Source: Acidobacteriota bacterium (GTDB lineage Bacteria > Acidobacteriota > Terriglobia > Acidiferrales > UBA7541). From it: a stretch of 64,000 bases of DNA. The notes under the pieces are model-generated. The model was not told the DNA's origin. It did no database searches and worked only from the letters and a program-made list of their open reading frames with translations. Made by a program: the position numbers and the translations under genes. Positions 34,519 through 44,234 of the stretch are shown here, piece after piece (the stretch's first letter is position 1; every line of letters begins with the position of its first letter). Location of the stretch: NCBI GenBank assembly GCA_013289715.1, contig JABCZJ010000009.1:145785-209784 (forward strand), read 5' to 3'.

Positions 34519-34711
34519 CCACCTCCGAACTCAACACCCCTCTATACCCCGGCAAAGCGTCGCGCGCAAGACACGCCGTCGCCCTCGTAGTATAGGCAAT
34601 CTTGATTGTGCGCCGTTGCTTTTGACGTCGCTGCTCAAGTCGCAGCTACACCTGCGAAGCGCGAATGGAGGAGCTCCCTGGGAACGCCCATCTCCCGATT
34701 GGCGTACTGCC

Positions 34712-35311
34712 TCACAAATCCCGCCGCCCTTCCATCGCCTTACTCATCGTAACTTCATCCGCATATTCCAAATCCGATCCCACCGGAATCCCCATCGCAA
34801 TTCGCGTCACATGCACGCCGAGCGGCTTGATCAGCTTCGACAAATAAACCGCTGTAGCCTCGCCCTCCGCTGTGGGCGAAGTCGCCACAATAATCTCCTC
34901 GACAGTTCCGCCCTTCAATCGCTCAATCAGACTCTTGATTTTCAGCTGATCCGGCCCAATTCCTTGCAACGGTGAAAGCGCTCCGCCCAGCACGTGATAT
35001 AAACCGTCGAACCCCCGCGTTTTCTCCACCGCCTGAATGTTCGTCGCCTCTTCCACCACGCAAATAATTTTCTTGCTGCGCGAAGGGCCAGTACAAAATA
35101 GGCAGGGATCAGCGTCTGTGATGTTGTTGCAGATCGAGCACTCGCGCACTTTCTCTTTCGCGTCGCGTATCGCGTCGGAAAGCGCGAAAGCCTGCTCGGG
35201 ATCCACGCGCAACAAATAAAAAGCCAGCCTTTGCGCGGTTTTCTGGCCGATCCCCGGCAGGCGCTTCAATTCATCTATAAGACGTGTGACCGAAGGGGCA
35301 AAATCAGGCAT
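34712..35311 (-). CDS. recR: Recombination mediator RecR
   Basis: A 199-residue RecR. It opens with [20 protein letters not shown] (helix-hairpin-helix), then the zinc finger ([16 protein letters not shown]), and the Toprim domain ([32 protein letters not shown], and [16 protein letters not shown]). RecR with RecO/RecF loads RecA at gaps. It is the third gene of the dnaX-ybaB-recR cluster, about 115 bp after ybaB. Length matches the family (~200). Confidence 0.96.
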   Translation of the reverse strand: MPDFAPSVTRLIDELKRLPGIGQKTAQRLAFYLLRVDPEQAFALSDAIRDAKEKVRECSICNNITDADPCLFCTGPSRSKKIICVVEEATNIQAVEKTRGFDGLYHVLGGALSPLQGIGPDQLKIKSLIERLKGGTVEEIIVATSPTAEGEATAVYLSKLIKPLGVHVTRIAMGIPVGSDLEYADEVTMSKAMEGRRDL

Positions 35312-35426
35312 GGAACTCCATTCACTGAAAGAATTCTGAAGTAGAAGGGAATCGGAACATTCAACGCTGCAACAACCGGAAAGCCCTGCAAGAATTCAGC
35401 CGCCAAAAATCCGCACGAACCGCCGC

Positions 35427-35753
35427 TCAGAACAACCCAGGAATTTTCAGCCCCGCGACTCCCGGCAACCCGCCGGAAATTTCCTTCACTTGCTTGGAAA
35501 GCTCTTCGTCCACGCGGCGGGTCGCTTCGTTCACCGCGCCCTGGATCAAGTCCTGCAGCATCTCCTGATCCTTGCTCTTGAAAATGTCGGGCTCGATGCG
35601 CACTTCCGTCAACTGCTTCTGGCCGTTCATCTTCACGGTAACCATGCCACCGCCCGCCGAAGCTTCCACGGAAAGCTCGTCAATTTGCTTCTCGAGCTTC
35701 TCCTGCACTTGGCGGAACTGCGAAAGCATTTGTTGAAGCGCTTTCACTTCCAT
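35427..35753 (-). CDS. ybaB: YbaB/EbfC nucleoid-associated DNA-binding protein
   Basis: A 108-residue protein with the YbaB/EbfC fold: helix (ALQQMLSQFRQVQEKLEKQI), beta strand with GGGMVTVKMNGQKQLTEVRI, then a C-terminal helix (LIQGAVNEATRRVDEELSKQ). EbfC homologues bind DNA as dimers and influence nucleoid organisation. It starts two bases after the dnaX stop, the classic dnaX-ybaB-recR order. Confidence 0.93.
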   Translation of the reverse strand: MEVKALQQMLSQFRQVQEKLEKQIDELSVEASAGGGMVTVKMNGQKQLTEVRIEPDIFKSKDQEMLQDLIQGAVNEATRRVDEELSKQVKEISGGLPGVAGLKIPGLF

Positions 35754-35755
35754 GG

Positions 35756-37624
35756 TTATTCCTCGCCCGGGCGCTTGACGTTGGAAATCTGGCCGCCGAA
35801 CTTTTCAAGCATGGCCCTAACGATCGGATCCTCTTCGAACCGGGCGCGCAATTCCGCACTGCGCCCCGTCGGCGCAGCACCCCGGCTGGAATCCAGTTTA
35901 ACACAGACGCGCAGCGGCTGGCCCACCACTTGATTCAGCACTGTGCGTAATCGTTCCATCGGGTCGCGCGCCTGCAACATTTCCGCCAGCGAACGGCTTT
36001 CGCTGGGGAAGAAAAGGCGCAACTCGCCGTTCTCCACTTCCCAGCTCGTCACCGCGTCCAACATGGACCACAAAAATTTCTGTCCCTGCAGCGCGGCCTT
36101 GATCGCTTCCACTTGCGCGGAACCAATTCCGTTCCTCGGCGCATCCGTTGCGTGTGCCACAGCACTCGGCGCAGCAGCCACAACTGGCGATGCAACCGGG
36201 GCCGCGCCCGGCGCCTGCCCACGCCCGTTTCCGGATTCAGCGACTAGACTGGATTCAGCCATCGCAGTCTTTGTGGCTGTGGCTGGCGGAATCACAGAAG
36301 AAACACCAGCCGTCACAGACGACGCATTCGCTGCAGGCGCCATGCGCACGGCCGCGCCAGAAGAAGAAACGGCCTGTGCCGCAGATATCGTCGGCGTCGC
36401 GCGAGTTGAAAGGGAACTAGCCGCCGAATTCGCCGTTCGCGCCCCACCGCCATGAATATCTCCGCCGCCACCGCCACGAACTTCTCCGCGGGTTTCCCCA
36501 CGAAGTCCCGCGAGCACTTCCTCCAGCGGCGCCAATCTCCGTGCATTGATCAGCTTCAAAAGTCCCAACTCCAGATGCAGCCGCGGGTCCGGAGCCCGCC
36601 GCAATTCCGCGTCCGTCGCGAGCAATGTATTAAAGAACCGCGTCAAATCTTCCTCGCTGAATCGTGCCGCCTGTTCCGCCAAACGCGGCCGCTCGTCTTC
36701 CGGCGCCGCAACCAGGTCCGAATCCACTCCGCAGACCCGCGCCAGCAGCAAATTCCGGAAATGGCGAATCGCTTCACGGCAGAAATGCTGCAAATTCTGT
36801 CCGTCGCCGATCAGCCGATGTACCAAACTCAACGCCATCTCTGCCGACTGCTCGGAAATTGCATCCACCAACGAATTCAGTACGCTCTCCGCGACCACTC
36901 CCAAAAGCTCGCGCACCTGGGCGTCCGTAATCGCTTCGCCGCTGTAAGCAATCGCTTGCTCCAGCAACGAAAGCCCGTCGCGCAAGCTGCCCTCAGCCGC
37001 CCGCGCCAACACTGCGACGGCTCCCGGCTCAATCGTCAATTTTTCTTCGCGCGCGATCCGCTCGATCTCGTCCGCAATCTCCTTGAAAGAAAGCGCGCGA
37101 AACTGAAATAGCTGCGCGCGCGACTTGATTGTCTCCACCAAATCTTCCGCGCGCGTCGTCGCCAGGATAAACACCACGCGCTCCGGCGGCTCTTCCAATG
37201 TTTTCAGCAGCGCGTTCGAGGCTTCGTCGGTCAGCTGGTGGGCTTCGTCGAGGATCACTACTTTGTAGCGGCTGGAAGCCGGCGCGTAACGCACCATCTC
37301 TCGCAGTTCGCGAATCTGATCGATGCCGCGATTCGACGCGGCATCAATCTCCAGCACGTCCAGCGACGTGCCCGCCGAAATTTCCCGGCAAGAATCGCAA
37401 GTCCCGTCCGGCTCGGCCGTCGGGCCCTTCACGCAGTTCAGCGCCTTCGCCAAAATGCGCGCGCTGGTGGTTTTCCCCACGCCGCGCACGCCCGAAAAAA
37501 TATACGCATGCGCCACGCGATTGGAATTGATCGCGTTCGCGAGCGTCCTGGTAACGTGCTGCTGCCCCACAATCTCGCTGAATGTTTGCGGCCGGTACTT
37601 CCGCGCGATAACCTTGTATGTCAT
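35756..37624 (-). CDS. dnaX: DNA polymerase III subunit gamma/tau
   Basis: A 622-residue DnaX. The clamp-loader ATPase begins MTYKVIARKYRPQTFSEIVG, with Walker A SGVRGVGKTTSARIL, the zinc-binding region (CVKGPTAEPDGTCDSC), and the Walker B / DEAH box VVILDEAHQLT and sensor motif. The C-terminal ~270 residues are Ala/Ser/Pro-rich linker followed by the tau-specific alpha-interaction region. The true start is the ATG at 37624; the upstream frame would run through the SRP RNA gene and is not coding. The neighbours ybaB and recR confirm the identity. Confidence 0.95.
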   Translation of the reverse strand: MTYKVIARKYRPQTFSEIVGQQHVTRTLANAINSNRVAHAYIFSGVRGVGKTTSARILAKALNCVKGPTAEPDGTCDSCREISAGTSLDVLEIDAASNRGIDQIRELREMVRYAPASSRYKVVILDEAHQLTDEASNALLKTLEEPPERVVFILATTRAEDLVETIKSRAQLFQFRALSFKEIADEIERIAREEKLTIEPGAVAVLARAAEGSLRDGLSLLEQAIAYSGEAITDAQVRELLGVVAESVLNSLVDAISEQSAEMALSLVHRLIGDGQNLQHFCREAIRHFRNLLLARVCGVDSDLVAAPEDERPRLAEQAARFSEEDLTRFFNTLLATDAELRRAPDPRLHLELGLLKLINARRLAPLEEVLAGLRGETRGEVRGGGGGDIHGGGARTANSAASSLSTRATPTISAAQAVSSSGAAVRMAPAANASSVTAGVSSVIPPATATKTAMAESSLVAESGNGRGQAPGAAPVASPVVAAAPSAVAHATDAPRNGIGSAQVEAIKAALQGQKFLWSMLDAVTSWEVENGELRLFFPSESRSLAEMLQARDPMERLRTVLNQVVGQPLRVCVKLDSSRGAAPTGRSAELRARFEEDPIVRAMLEKFGGQISNVKRPGEE

Positions 37625-37663
37625 GGAATGTGTTGTGTGACTCACCCACTCGCCGCGACTAGA

Positions 37664-37768
<105 letters not shown>

Positions 37769-37974
37769 CCCATCGGCAGTTACCGCGCAGAAATTTTCCG
37801 CGCAAAAAACTGCTTCGCGAAGTCTAGCACAGCGCTCCACCCCACGAAAGACGCGAGATGATTGTATCAGCGGAAAAATATCTGCGGATGGTCCCAGCGG
37901 ATCAGGAAAAAGAAGCAGCCATCAAGCGAACGGCACCGAATTTCCATAAATTCTCAAGCACCGCGATAGGCAAT

Positions 37975-39489
37975 CTAGTTCGCGCCGCCCTGTGCCGGGC
38001 GCGTTGCATCGTGCTTCAGCGCCAATCGTGCGGGTGGCGCCGCGAACGCCGTTTCCACGCGCTCGTCGCTGATCGCAGCCAAAGTCTCCAGCGTCTTTCG
38101 CGCATCGGCATTCTGCCCGGCTTTGGTCTGCGCCTCTGCCTGCAATTGCAGGGACAAAGGATTCTGCGGGTCTTCCTGTAGCTCCGCGATCGCTCCGGCA
38201 TAATCGCCTTGCAAGTAAAGAACTCCTCCGTTAGCGGAGTGATACGCTTCCTGCACCGGCGTGCTGCGGCTGGTCTGCGCCATATTGGCCAGCAATTTCA
38301 GCGTGGCCTGCGCCGTATCGGTCTTTCCGGCGTTCACCGCGATGAACGCGCGAGCCTGCAAGATCAGCGCCAGCTCGTTGTCGCGGTCTCCCGGCAATAA
38401 ATTGCTCTTGCGCGTTTCGGAAAGATCCTCTCGCGCCTCGTCCAGGTCTTTCAACGCGCTCACCGCATCCGGGTTAAAAAGCGCCATCGCGCGATGAATC
38501 TCCGCTTCTTGCACCGTTAACCCCGCCGCATGCGCTTCCGTATCTACCTTCTCGAATTCCGCGCGCGCCAGCCGCGGCTTGTGTTCGCGGTAGTAAGTCA
38601 TCGCGTACAAAATCCGATAACCGATCTGCGTGGATCGCTCCTTGGTTCCCTTGATCGCCACCAAATATTGCGCCCGCGCCTTTCGTTCATCTCCCATCAA
38701 AGCGTAAGTCGAAGCCACGCCCGCTTGCGATGCGTTGAAATGCGGGTTGATCGCCAGTGCCTTCTGATAATGCTCCAGCGCCGCCGGATAATCTCCCAGC
38801 ATGCGCATGATCTCACCGTAGGAATCCTGCGGGTTCGGCTCGTTGGGCAATGCCGCCACATACTGCTCCATCAGCGGCGGCGCCAGTTGCGGCTGTCCGC
38901 TCAACGCGTAGCAGTACGCCAGATTGTTCAGCGCCGGATAATAGCGGGGATCGTTCTTCAGCAGGCGCGACAAAACCGCTTCGCCGTGCTCATAAGCCCC
39001 CTGATACGCGCACAACCATTCCCCGGCCAGATTGCCCAGCCGCTTGTCGTTCGGATATTTCGGGAGCAGGTCATTCATCGCGGAAATGGCCACCACGGTT
39101 TCGCCGTTCTTCGTGCTGTTCATCCAGCGGATCAGCACTTGCTCGTCGGGCGATGCGTTGTCAATGTACTTCACGGCCAGCGCGCTCTCCTGCTTTTCCT
39201 CTTTAGGATCGGTCGTGAAATAAGCCAGCGCCGCGTGCGCCAGGGCAAATTGCGGATCGGCTTTCACCGCTTGGCGAAAAAATTCCAGGCCTTCATCCAC
39301 GAACAGCCGGTCTTCGCGCTGCACCATCCCCATCTCGTACGCGTGCGACGCCAAAGTCGAATGGGTCGACACCGGTATGGTCTCTGTCGCGCTCGCGGGC
39401 GGCGCGGACTCCTGCGCGCGCACCGCGGCCATGCCGCCGCACGTCAAAAGAGCGGCAACCATCCAGGAGAGATAAGTTCGGGTTCTCAC
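37975..39489 (-). CDS. Secreted TPR-repeat protein
   Basis: A 504-residue protein with a Sec signal (YLSWMVAALLTCGGMAAVRAQ). From ~residue 45 onward it is made of tetratricopeptide repeats such as EFFRQAVKADPQFALAHAAL, YPALNNLAYCYALSGQPQLA and ALEHYQKALAINPHFNAS. TPR arrays mediate protein-protein contacts, here in the periplasm. The partner is unknown. GTG start with GAGG upstream; the next gene on the strand, a phosphate-binding-like protein, ends 31 bp upstream of it. The two may be co-transcribed. Confidence 0.82.
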   Translation of the reverse strand: MRTRTYLSWMVAALLTCGGMAAVRAQESAPPASATETIPVSTHSTLASHAYEMGMVQREDRLFVDEGLEFFRQAVKADPQFALAHAALAYFTTDPKEEKQESALAVKYIDNASPDEQVLIRWMNSTKNGETVVAISAMNDLLPKYPNDKRLGNLAGEWLCAYQGAYEHGEAVLSRLLKNDPRYYPALNNLAYCYALSGQPQLAPPLMEQYVAALPNEPNPQDSYGEIMRMLGDYPAALEHYQKALAINPHFNASQAGVASTYALMGDERKARAQYLVAIKGTKERSTQIGYRILYAMTYYREHKPRLARAEFEKVDTEAHAAGLTVQEAEIHRAMALFNPDAVSALKDLDEAREDLSETRKSNLLPGDRDNELALILQARAFIAVNAGKTDTAQATLKLLANMAQTSRSTPVQEAYHSANGGVLYLQGDYAGAIAELQEDPQNPLSLQLQAEAQTKAGQNADARKTLETLAAISDERVETAFAAPPARLALKHDATRPAQGGAN

Positions 39490-39520
39490 GGTTTTCCTCG
39501 CATGGAATTTTGCATGCCGG

Positions 39521-39982
39521 CTAACGGCCTTTCAGCACATACCCCGGATCGAAGGGTTGCTTATCGTCAATCTTCAAAACCTTCACGCCGCCCGTGATGT
39601 TGTAGACATCGATTACGCCGATTGCTCCCGCATTTCCGCCGACGATTCTCATCACTTCGTCGTCGCTCTCGGCGTAAACCACGGGTACCCCGGTTTTGCG
39701 GCTCGCATCATTCAACACGGCCTTTTCCTCGTCGAATGTCCCGCCCAGCACTTTTTCCAGGATGAACTTCGTCGCCGGTGAACTGGGCTCGCGGAGAACC
39801 AGCGTGATGCCCTTGCCATCCGGCCAAATGGTCGTCTTGGCCTTGAATATCTTCGCCAGTTCCACCAGACTCATCGCCCGCACGGTATTGGCAGGATTCA
39901 CCACAATCGCGTAGTCCGTCCCGAAGGCGACGGACGCGACGCTCAACAGCAACACGCAAACAATCCACCAGCGGTTTCGCAT
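39521..39982 (-). CDS. Secreted PstS-like substrate-binding domain protein
   Basis: A 153-residue exported protein (signal IVCVLLLSVASVAFG). It resembles one lobe of phosphate-ABC-transporter-type binding proteins: IVVNPANTVRAMSLVELAKI, FKAKTTIWPDGKGITLVLRE, and NAGAIGVIDVYN. It is much shorter than full PstS (~320-350), so it is a half-size PstS-like family protein. No pstCAB genes are adjacent; transport function is not supported. Possibly it is a periplasmic sensor or binding module working with the TPR protein. Confidence 0.75.
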   Translation of the reverse strand: MRNRWWIVCVLLLSVASVAFGTDYAIVVNPANTVRAMSLVELAKIFKAKTTIWPDGKGITLVLREPSSPATKFILEKVLGGTFDEEKAVLNDASRKTGVPVVYAESDDEVMRIVGGNAGAIGVIDVYNITGGVKVLKIDDKQPFDPGYVLKGR

Positions 39983-40389
39983 AGCACTCTTATACCTATA
40001 ATTTTCGATTTCCAGGAGTTCGCCTGTTTACAAATTAGCATCCCATGCAAAACGCGAGCCGGCGATTTCGCGGCATAGTGTCGCGCCAGTAAACTTGCAG
40101 CGCCAAAAACTTCCACTACACGCCGTTCGCCGCTGTTTCGCCTCTGCCGCTATCGCGCCTGCGACGACCGACACCGCAACCCCCAATACGGTAGGTGCCA
40201 TTCAGGAACACCCGTCTTTAATTTGCCGCAACCTTACCTCCCGCTGGAGTATCTTATCCGCCGAGTGCAACCTCCGCACTCCACCGCGGCGCCAGCGGTA
40301 CCCCCACGAAACGGGGATGGCTCGGCTATGTCCAGAGCCCTCCTTCGCGGGAACGCGTCCCGGTTCCCGCCAAGGATCACGGAGGATCC
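39983..40389 (+). other. 407-bp divergent intergenic region with structured leader
   Basis: No gene is seen. The last ~150 bases before the ATG at 40390 carry several inverted repeats: CCCC/GGGG around ACGAAAC, and a perfect GCGGGAAC/GTTCCCGC stem with an 8-base loop (40347-40370), ending 20 bases before the start codon. The leader may be a regulatory RNA; no known riboswitch consensus was matched. Confidence 0.45.
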
Positions 40390-41082
40390 ATGAAGCGTCT
40401 CGTTTCTGTTTCTGCTTTGTTGTCGGCCATGCTCTGGCTGACTCCCGCAGTACGCGCGCAGTCCACCGTTATCCAACCCGGAACGCAGGTTCGGCTCACC
40501 ATGGTTTCAGGTCTCACCACCGCGGTCGCGAAAGACGGCGACCCCTTTACCGCGATCGTTGCCGAACCGGTGTTTTCCGGCAACCAGCTGATCCTGCCCG
40601 CTGGATCCAAGGTCCACGGCACCGTCACGAGCGTCACGCGCCCGCGCTGGTTCGCGATGGAACGCGGCGGAGCTTCGATGAACCTGGTATTCAATTCGGT
40701 CGAAGTACAGAGCCGCATTTTCCCCGCGCAAATGAGCATTCTGTCGCTCTACAGCGGCAGCGCAGAAGACACCAAAAAGCGCAAAGACCTGAAAACCACT
40801 GAAGGCGTCGTGATCGAACAAAAACGCGACATCAAAGGTGACATCATGACCGGCGGCCTCGGGACCGGAGCCGGCGCTCTCGTAGGAGTCCTGTTCAGCA
40901 ACGTTGTGCGCGGCACAATATTCGGCCTGGTGGGCACGTCTGCGTACATCGTCGCGAAGAAGGGAAAAGACGTAGAGCTTCCGGCGCAAACAGGAATGCT
41001 GGTGCGCATGGATTCCGCGGTGACTCTGCCACCATCGCTGCTGCGCAGCGCTTCCTTCACGCCGGAATCCGCCGGCAACTAA
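40390..41082 (+). CDS. Secreted hypothetical protein with TrbI/VirB10-like beta segment
   Basis: A 230-residue protein with a Sec signal (SVSALLSAMLWLTPAVRAQ). The mature part has repeated short beta motifs: VIQPGTQVRLTMVSGLTTAV, LILPAGSKVHGTVTSVTR, a Lys-rich loop, and a hydrophobic Gly-rich segment (VLFSNVVRGTIFGLVG). The ILPAGSKVHGTV stretch resembles barrel strands of VirB10/TrbI, but there is no secretion cluster nearby, so this is likely only a local likeness. AGGATCC precedes the ATG. Its 5' leader contains strong hairpins. Confidence 0.65.
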   Translation: MKRLVSVSALLSAMLWLTPAVRAQSTVIQPGTQVRLTMVSGLTTAVAKDGDPFTAIVAEPVFSGNQLILPAGSKVHGTVTSVTRPRWFAMERGGASMNLVFNSVEVQSRIFPAQMSILSLYSGSAEDTKKRKDLKTTEGVVIEQKRDIKGDIMTGGLGTGAGALVGVLFSNVVRGTIFGLVGTSAYIVAKKGKDVELPAQTGMLVRMDSAVTLPPSLLRSASFTPESAGN

Positions 41083-41656
41083 CCGCGGCGACATCTCGAG
41101 TGATGCAGCGGACAGTCGAGCGGCGGAGAGATCGCCGCGAGCGAGGGGCAAGGTCCGGCTGGCGCGGGGAACCGCGAACGGAAAGAGGGACTGGCCGCCT
41201 TTGCTTTTGAAATCGGGAAAAACACGACAAAAACTAGCGATTGATCCGAATCGCTGTTGTTTATTTTCAATGACTTGCATTGGCTTTCGATTTTGTTTCG
41301 CTAGCGATCGATTTAGGCTGTGCAGAGTGACGAATGACGACTGATTCGCGGCGGGCGAGGGTGCGAGCAGTCGCTCGCGAGGCCTGGGTCTAGATCCCAG
41401 TTAGCGCCGGTTCGAGCACGGTGCGTCCTTTTGTGGCGCTTCCATAGTGCCCCGGCTTGCGCTGACACAATCCGGGGTCGTTGAATATTCGTAGACATAC
41501 GGACGAGGGTAAGAGGCAGGCAAAGTTCAGACGATAACTGCTCGACATGGGGCGGAGTTTAGCTGCGAGGAATCGGATCAGAGGGTTTATCCGCAAACTG
41601 CTTAGCCGCTGAAGTACCGGTATGGCGATCGCGTCAACGCGGGAGCCGAACAAGAA
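41083..41656. other. 574-bp intergenic region, no gene seen
   Basis: Short frames only. It holds an A/T-rich patch near 41200-41320, different from the surrounding G+C. At 41385-41445 a stem-loop with CTGGG/CCCAG arms looks a little like part of a tRNA but fails other tRNA tests. Nothing further can be supported. Confidence 0.4.
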
Positions 41657-42148
41657 TCAGTCGAGCGACGGCACCTCGCCGAACGAGTGCAGCGCCCGCA
41701 TCGGCCACAAATCTTCAGCGCGCAATTTTAAAGCTCCCAACGTCCATCCACTCGGCTCGCGCCCGATACGCACAACCTGAAAGAGCACGGGCGCCGCGTC
41801 GTTCCCGCGCTGATCGTGTCGTTCGACCACCCGCAAAGCCAAAATCGCTTCACGCTCCACTTCCGTGCGCAGGTAGAACTTGCATCCCCTGGTGCTGACG
41901 TTGCACGTTTCCGAGCGCTCGGTAAAGAAATGTCCACAACGGTCGAACCCGCAGACTTCGATCGCAAATTGCAACGCGATTCGCTCGGGCCGCTGCGTCG
42001 AGAAATCCGCGAGCGCTGCGAAACCGTTCGATGGCGATGTTTGCCTGGTCATGATCCCGTCCTGCTCCACGCGGTCTTGCCCGCCGTTGGTCGTTTCTGC
42101 GGTAGAGCCGTGCACACCGTGCCCCCAGACCTCTGTTGGGATCGTCAT
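41657..42148 (-). CDS. PilZ-domain protein coupled to the sigma-54 regulator
   Basis: A 163-residue protein with a PilZ-like domain: RPERIALQFAIEVCGFDRCG near the N-terminal third, NVSTRGCKFYL (D/NxSxxG c-di-GMP motif kept) and a C-terminal EPSGWTLGALKL. The ATG overlaps the stop of the sigma-54 regulator by four bases (ATGA), so it is translationally coupled to it. An alternative ATG at 42052 has AGGA seven bases upstream and would give a 131-residue PilZ-only protein. A c-di-GMP effector linked to a sigma-54 regulator is the likely theme; the output is unknown. Confidence 0.75.
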   Translation of the reverse strand: MTIPTEVWGHGVHGSTAETTNGGQDRVEQDGIMTRQTSPSNGFAALADFSTQRPERIALQFAIEVCGFDRCGHFFTERSETCNVSTRGCKFYLRTEVEREAILALRVVERHDQRGNDAAPVLFQVVRIGREPSGWTLGALKLRAEDLWPMRALHSFGEVPSLD

Positions 42149-43566
42149 GCCGAGCGCCGCGCAGCCAGCGCCACTGGTTTGTCCGAGCGCTTCAAGAAGC
42201 GGTACAGGCTGGTGCGGCCAATCCCTAGTACCTGGGCAGTGCGCACCCGGTTGCCATGGCACATTTCCAGCACGCGTTGAATGTGCACGCTGCGGACCTC
42301 GTCCAGCGGAAGCGGGCTCCACACCGTCGCGGCGGAGGCGGTGTGGCGGCGAGAGCGCTGCAGATGTTCGGGCAAATCGCCCACGTCGATGAAATCGGAA
42401 TTTGCGGTGATCGCCGCGCTGGCGATTACGTTTTCCAGTTCGCGTACGTTGCCCGGCCAGTCATGTTGCAGAAGCACGATGTGCGCCCGGCGCGTCAGCC
42501 CTTGGAACGGCTTGCCGTAAGTCTCGCCGTATTTTTTCACGAAGTGCTGCACCAGAATCGGAATGTCTCCGGGACGCTCCGCCAGCCCTGGCACGCGCAG
42601 CTCAATGCTGCTGAGCCGGTAGAAGAGATCTTCGCGAAAACGGCCTGCCAGCACTTCGGCGCGCAGGTCGCGGTTGGTGGCCGCGATCAGTCGCACGTCC
42701 ACTTTCCTAACTTCCGGCGATCCCACGCGCTGGATTTCGCGATTCTGTATTACCCGCAGCAGCTTGGCTTGCATCTGCAGCGAGGTCTCGCCGATTTCGT
42801 CCAGGAAAACTGTGCCCCCGTTGGCGTACTCGAATAGGCCCGGGCGCGTTTCCGTCGCGCCGGTGAAAGATCCGCGCACGTGTCCGAACAACTGGCTTTC
42901 GAGCAGTGTGTCCACCAGCGCTGAACAATTGCACACCGCGAAACGCTCCTGCGACACGGGGCTCATCTGGTGCAGGGCGTGCGCGACCAGTTCCTTACCC
43001 GAACCCGTCGGCCCGGTGATCAGCGCATTGGTGTAATGCCGCGCGATTTTTTTCGCCAGATCGAAAACCTCCAGCATCGCCGGGCTACGCCCCACGATTC
43101 CGTGGAACAGCAGGCTATCCAGCAGCTTGTCCTCCAGATCCCGTATCTGCAGTCCGCGCGTAAACGAATCCGTCAGGTCATCGAGAGTTTTCAGCAATCG
43201 TGTGTATTCGATCGGCTTGCAAAGATAATCGTAAGCGCCGTGCTTGATCGCTTCGATGGCGGAGTCCACCGCATAGAATCCCGTCACCAGGATCACGTAC
43301 ATCCCTGGATCGCATTGTAGCGTTTTCTCCAGGAACGCCAGGCCATCCATGCCCGGCATCTTCATGTCCGCTACGACCACGCGGCAGCTTCCGCAACGCA
43401 CTTTTTGCAGAGCTTCTTCGGCATTGGTCGTTCCCGTCACCGGGAAACCAGCTGCTTGGAGCCTTTCGGACGTCACTTCGGCGTGGTACGGTTCATCGTC
43501 CAATATGCAGATCGGAAGATTTTTACGTGACAGCTCTACCAGTGACCTTTCTAGCAGGACGTTCAT
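42145..43566 (-). CDS. Sigma-54-dependent response regulator (NtrC family)
   Basis: A 473-residue NtrC-type regulator. The receiver (residues ~17-130) has the acidic pocket ICILDDEP and phosphoacceptor Asp in VVVADMKMPG. The AAA+ domain has Walker A GPTGSGKEL, the sigma-54 loop as GSFTGA (GAFTGA variant), and EIGETSLQMQAKLL. The Fis-type HTH near the end reads TAQVLGIGRTSLYRFLK. It activates sigma-54 promoters when phosphorylated. No kinase is adjacent, so it is an orphan here. ATG at 43566; in-frame TTG at 43584 is less likely. Confidence 0.92.
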   Translation of the reverse strand: MNVLLERSLVELSRKNLPICILDDEPYHAEVTSERLQAAGFPVTGTTNAEEALQKVRCGSCRVVVADMKMPGMDGLAFLEKTLQCDPGMYVILVTGFYAVDSAIEAIKHGAYDYLCKPIEYTRLLKTLDDLTDSFTRGLQIRDLEDKLLDSLLFHGIVGRSPAMLEVFDLAKKIARHYTNALITGPTGSGKELVAHALHQMSPVSQERFAVCNCSALVDTLLESQLFGHVRGSFTGATETRPGLFEYANGGTVFLDEIGETSLQMQAKLLRVIQNREIQRVGSPEVRKVDVRLIAATNRDLRAEVLAGRFREDLFYRLSSIELRVPGLAERPGDIPILVQHFVKKYGETYGKPFQGLTRRAHIVLLQHDWPGNVRELENVIASAAITANSDFIDVGDLPEHLQRSRRHTASAATVWSPLPLDEVRSVHIQRVLEMCHGNRVRTAQVLGIGRTSLYRFLKRSDKPVALAARRSA

Positions 43567-43850
43567 AATACACACACAAGGCAAGGAAGGGGCCAGAGCG
43601 GAACAACAAGTGATTTTCCTTACGATATTGATTATGTCGCGCGCGGCCGATTTCTCGACGTAGGTAATACCTGCGGATGCTTCGCCTTACCGCAAAGCAT
43701 TTAACGAATCGTGCGCGGAGGCGCGCTGTCTATTAATCTCCACAGTCAGCTCGCTTTGAACCAAGCTCGTGCCAATCTGGAACCACGGCGCCAGACTGGG
43801 ATTCAACCCTGCGCGGTTACTTCTTCCGACCGCTCTCGCCCTTCCGCCTC

Positions 43851-44234
43851 TCAACGATTCATGCTGCTCTCGACCAGACTTTCGACCGCGCGATCCGCGC
43901 AGTCCTTCATCGTCCTGCGTGGTTGCAGCTGCTCGAGTCCCACGTACGTGCAGGAGGCGCCCGTGCTTCTGTCTCCCACGCTCACCGCTCGATGCGGCAC
44001 CGGGAAGTCGGCTCCTCCACCCAGCGGTCGCAGCAGTCGCACAAAGAGTATGCTGTCAAGTCGCACCGTCGCATGCAGCGCCACCGTTTTTCCCTCTCGT
44101 TCGCGCCAGTCCAGCGACGTCTTCTCCACAAAGAAATTTTCCCTCGCGTCCCATCCCGATACTTCTACGCGGTAACTGTTGTCGCGGCAAGCCGCCGTTG
44201 TGATCGCCTGAATGTTGTCTGTTCCGCGATTCAT
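43851..44234 (-). CDS. PilZ-like protein with lost c-di-GMP motif
   Basis: A 127-residue protein similar in layout to the PilZ protein at 41657: VEVSGWDARENFFVEKTSLD aligns with its IEVCGFDRCGHFFTERSETC. The D/NxSxxG motif is absent (SLDWREREGKT), so c-di-GMP binding is doubtful. The ATG at 44234 has GAGGTGG just upstream. It lies upstream of the sigma-54 regulator gene on the same strand, with a 285-bp gap. Longer readings of the frame to 44387 are not supported. Confidence 0.6.
   Translation of the reverse strand: MNRGTDNIQAITTAACRDNSYRVEVSGWDARENFFVEKTSLDWREREGKTVALHATVRLDSILFVRLLRPLGGGADFPVPHRAVSVGDRSTGASCTYVGLEQLQPRRTMKDCADRAVESLVESSMNR

Noticed and set aside
41385..41445. tRNA-like stem-loop with CTGGG/CCCAG and a GGTTCGAG stretch
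   Set aside because: On the plus strand position 33 is C, not T, and the D-arm and acceptor stems do not form; on the minus strand the T-arm lies on the wrong side.
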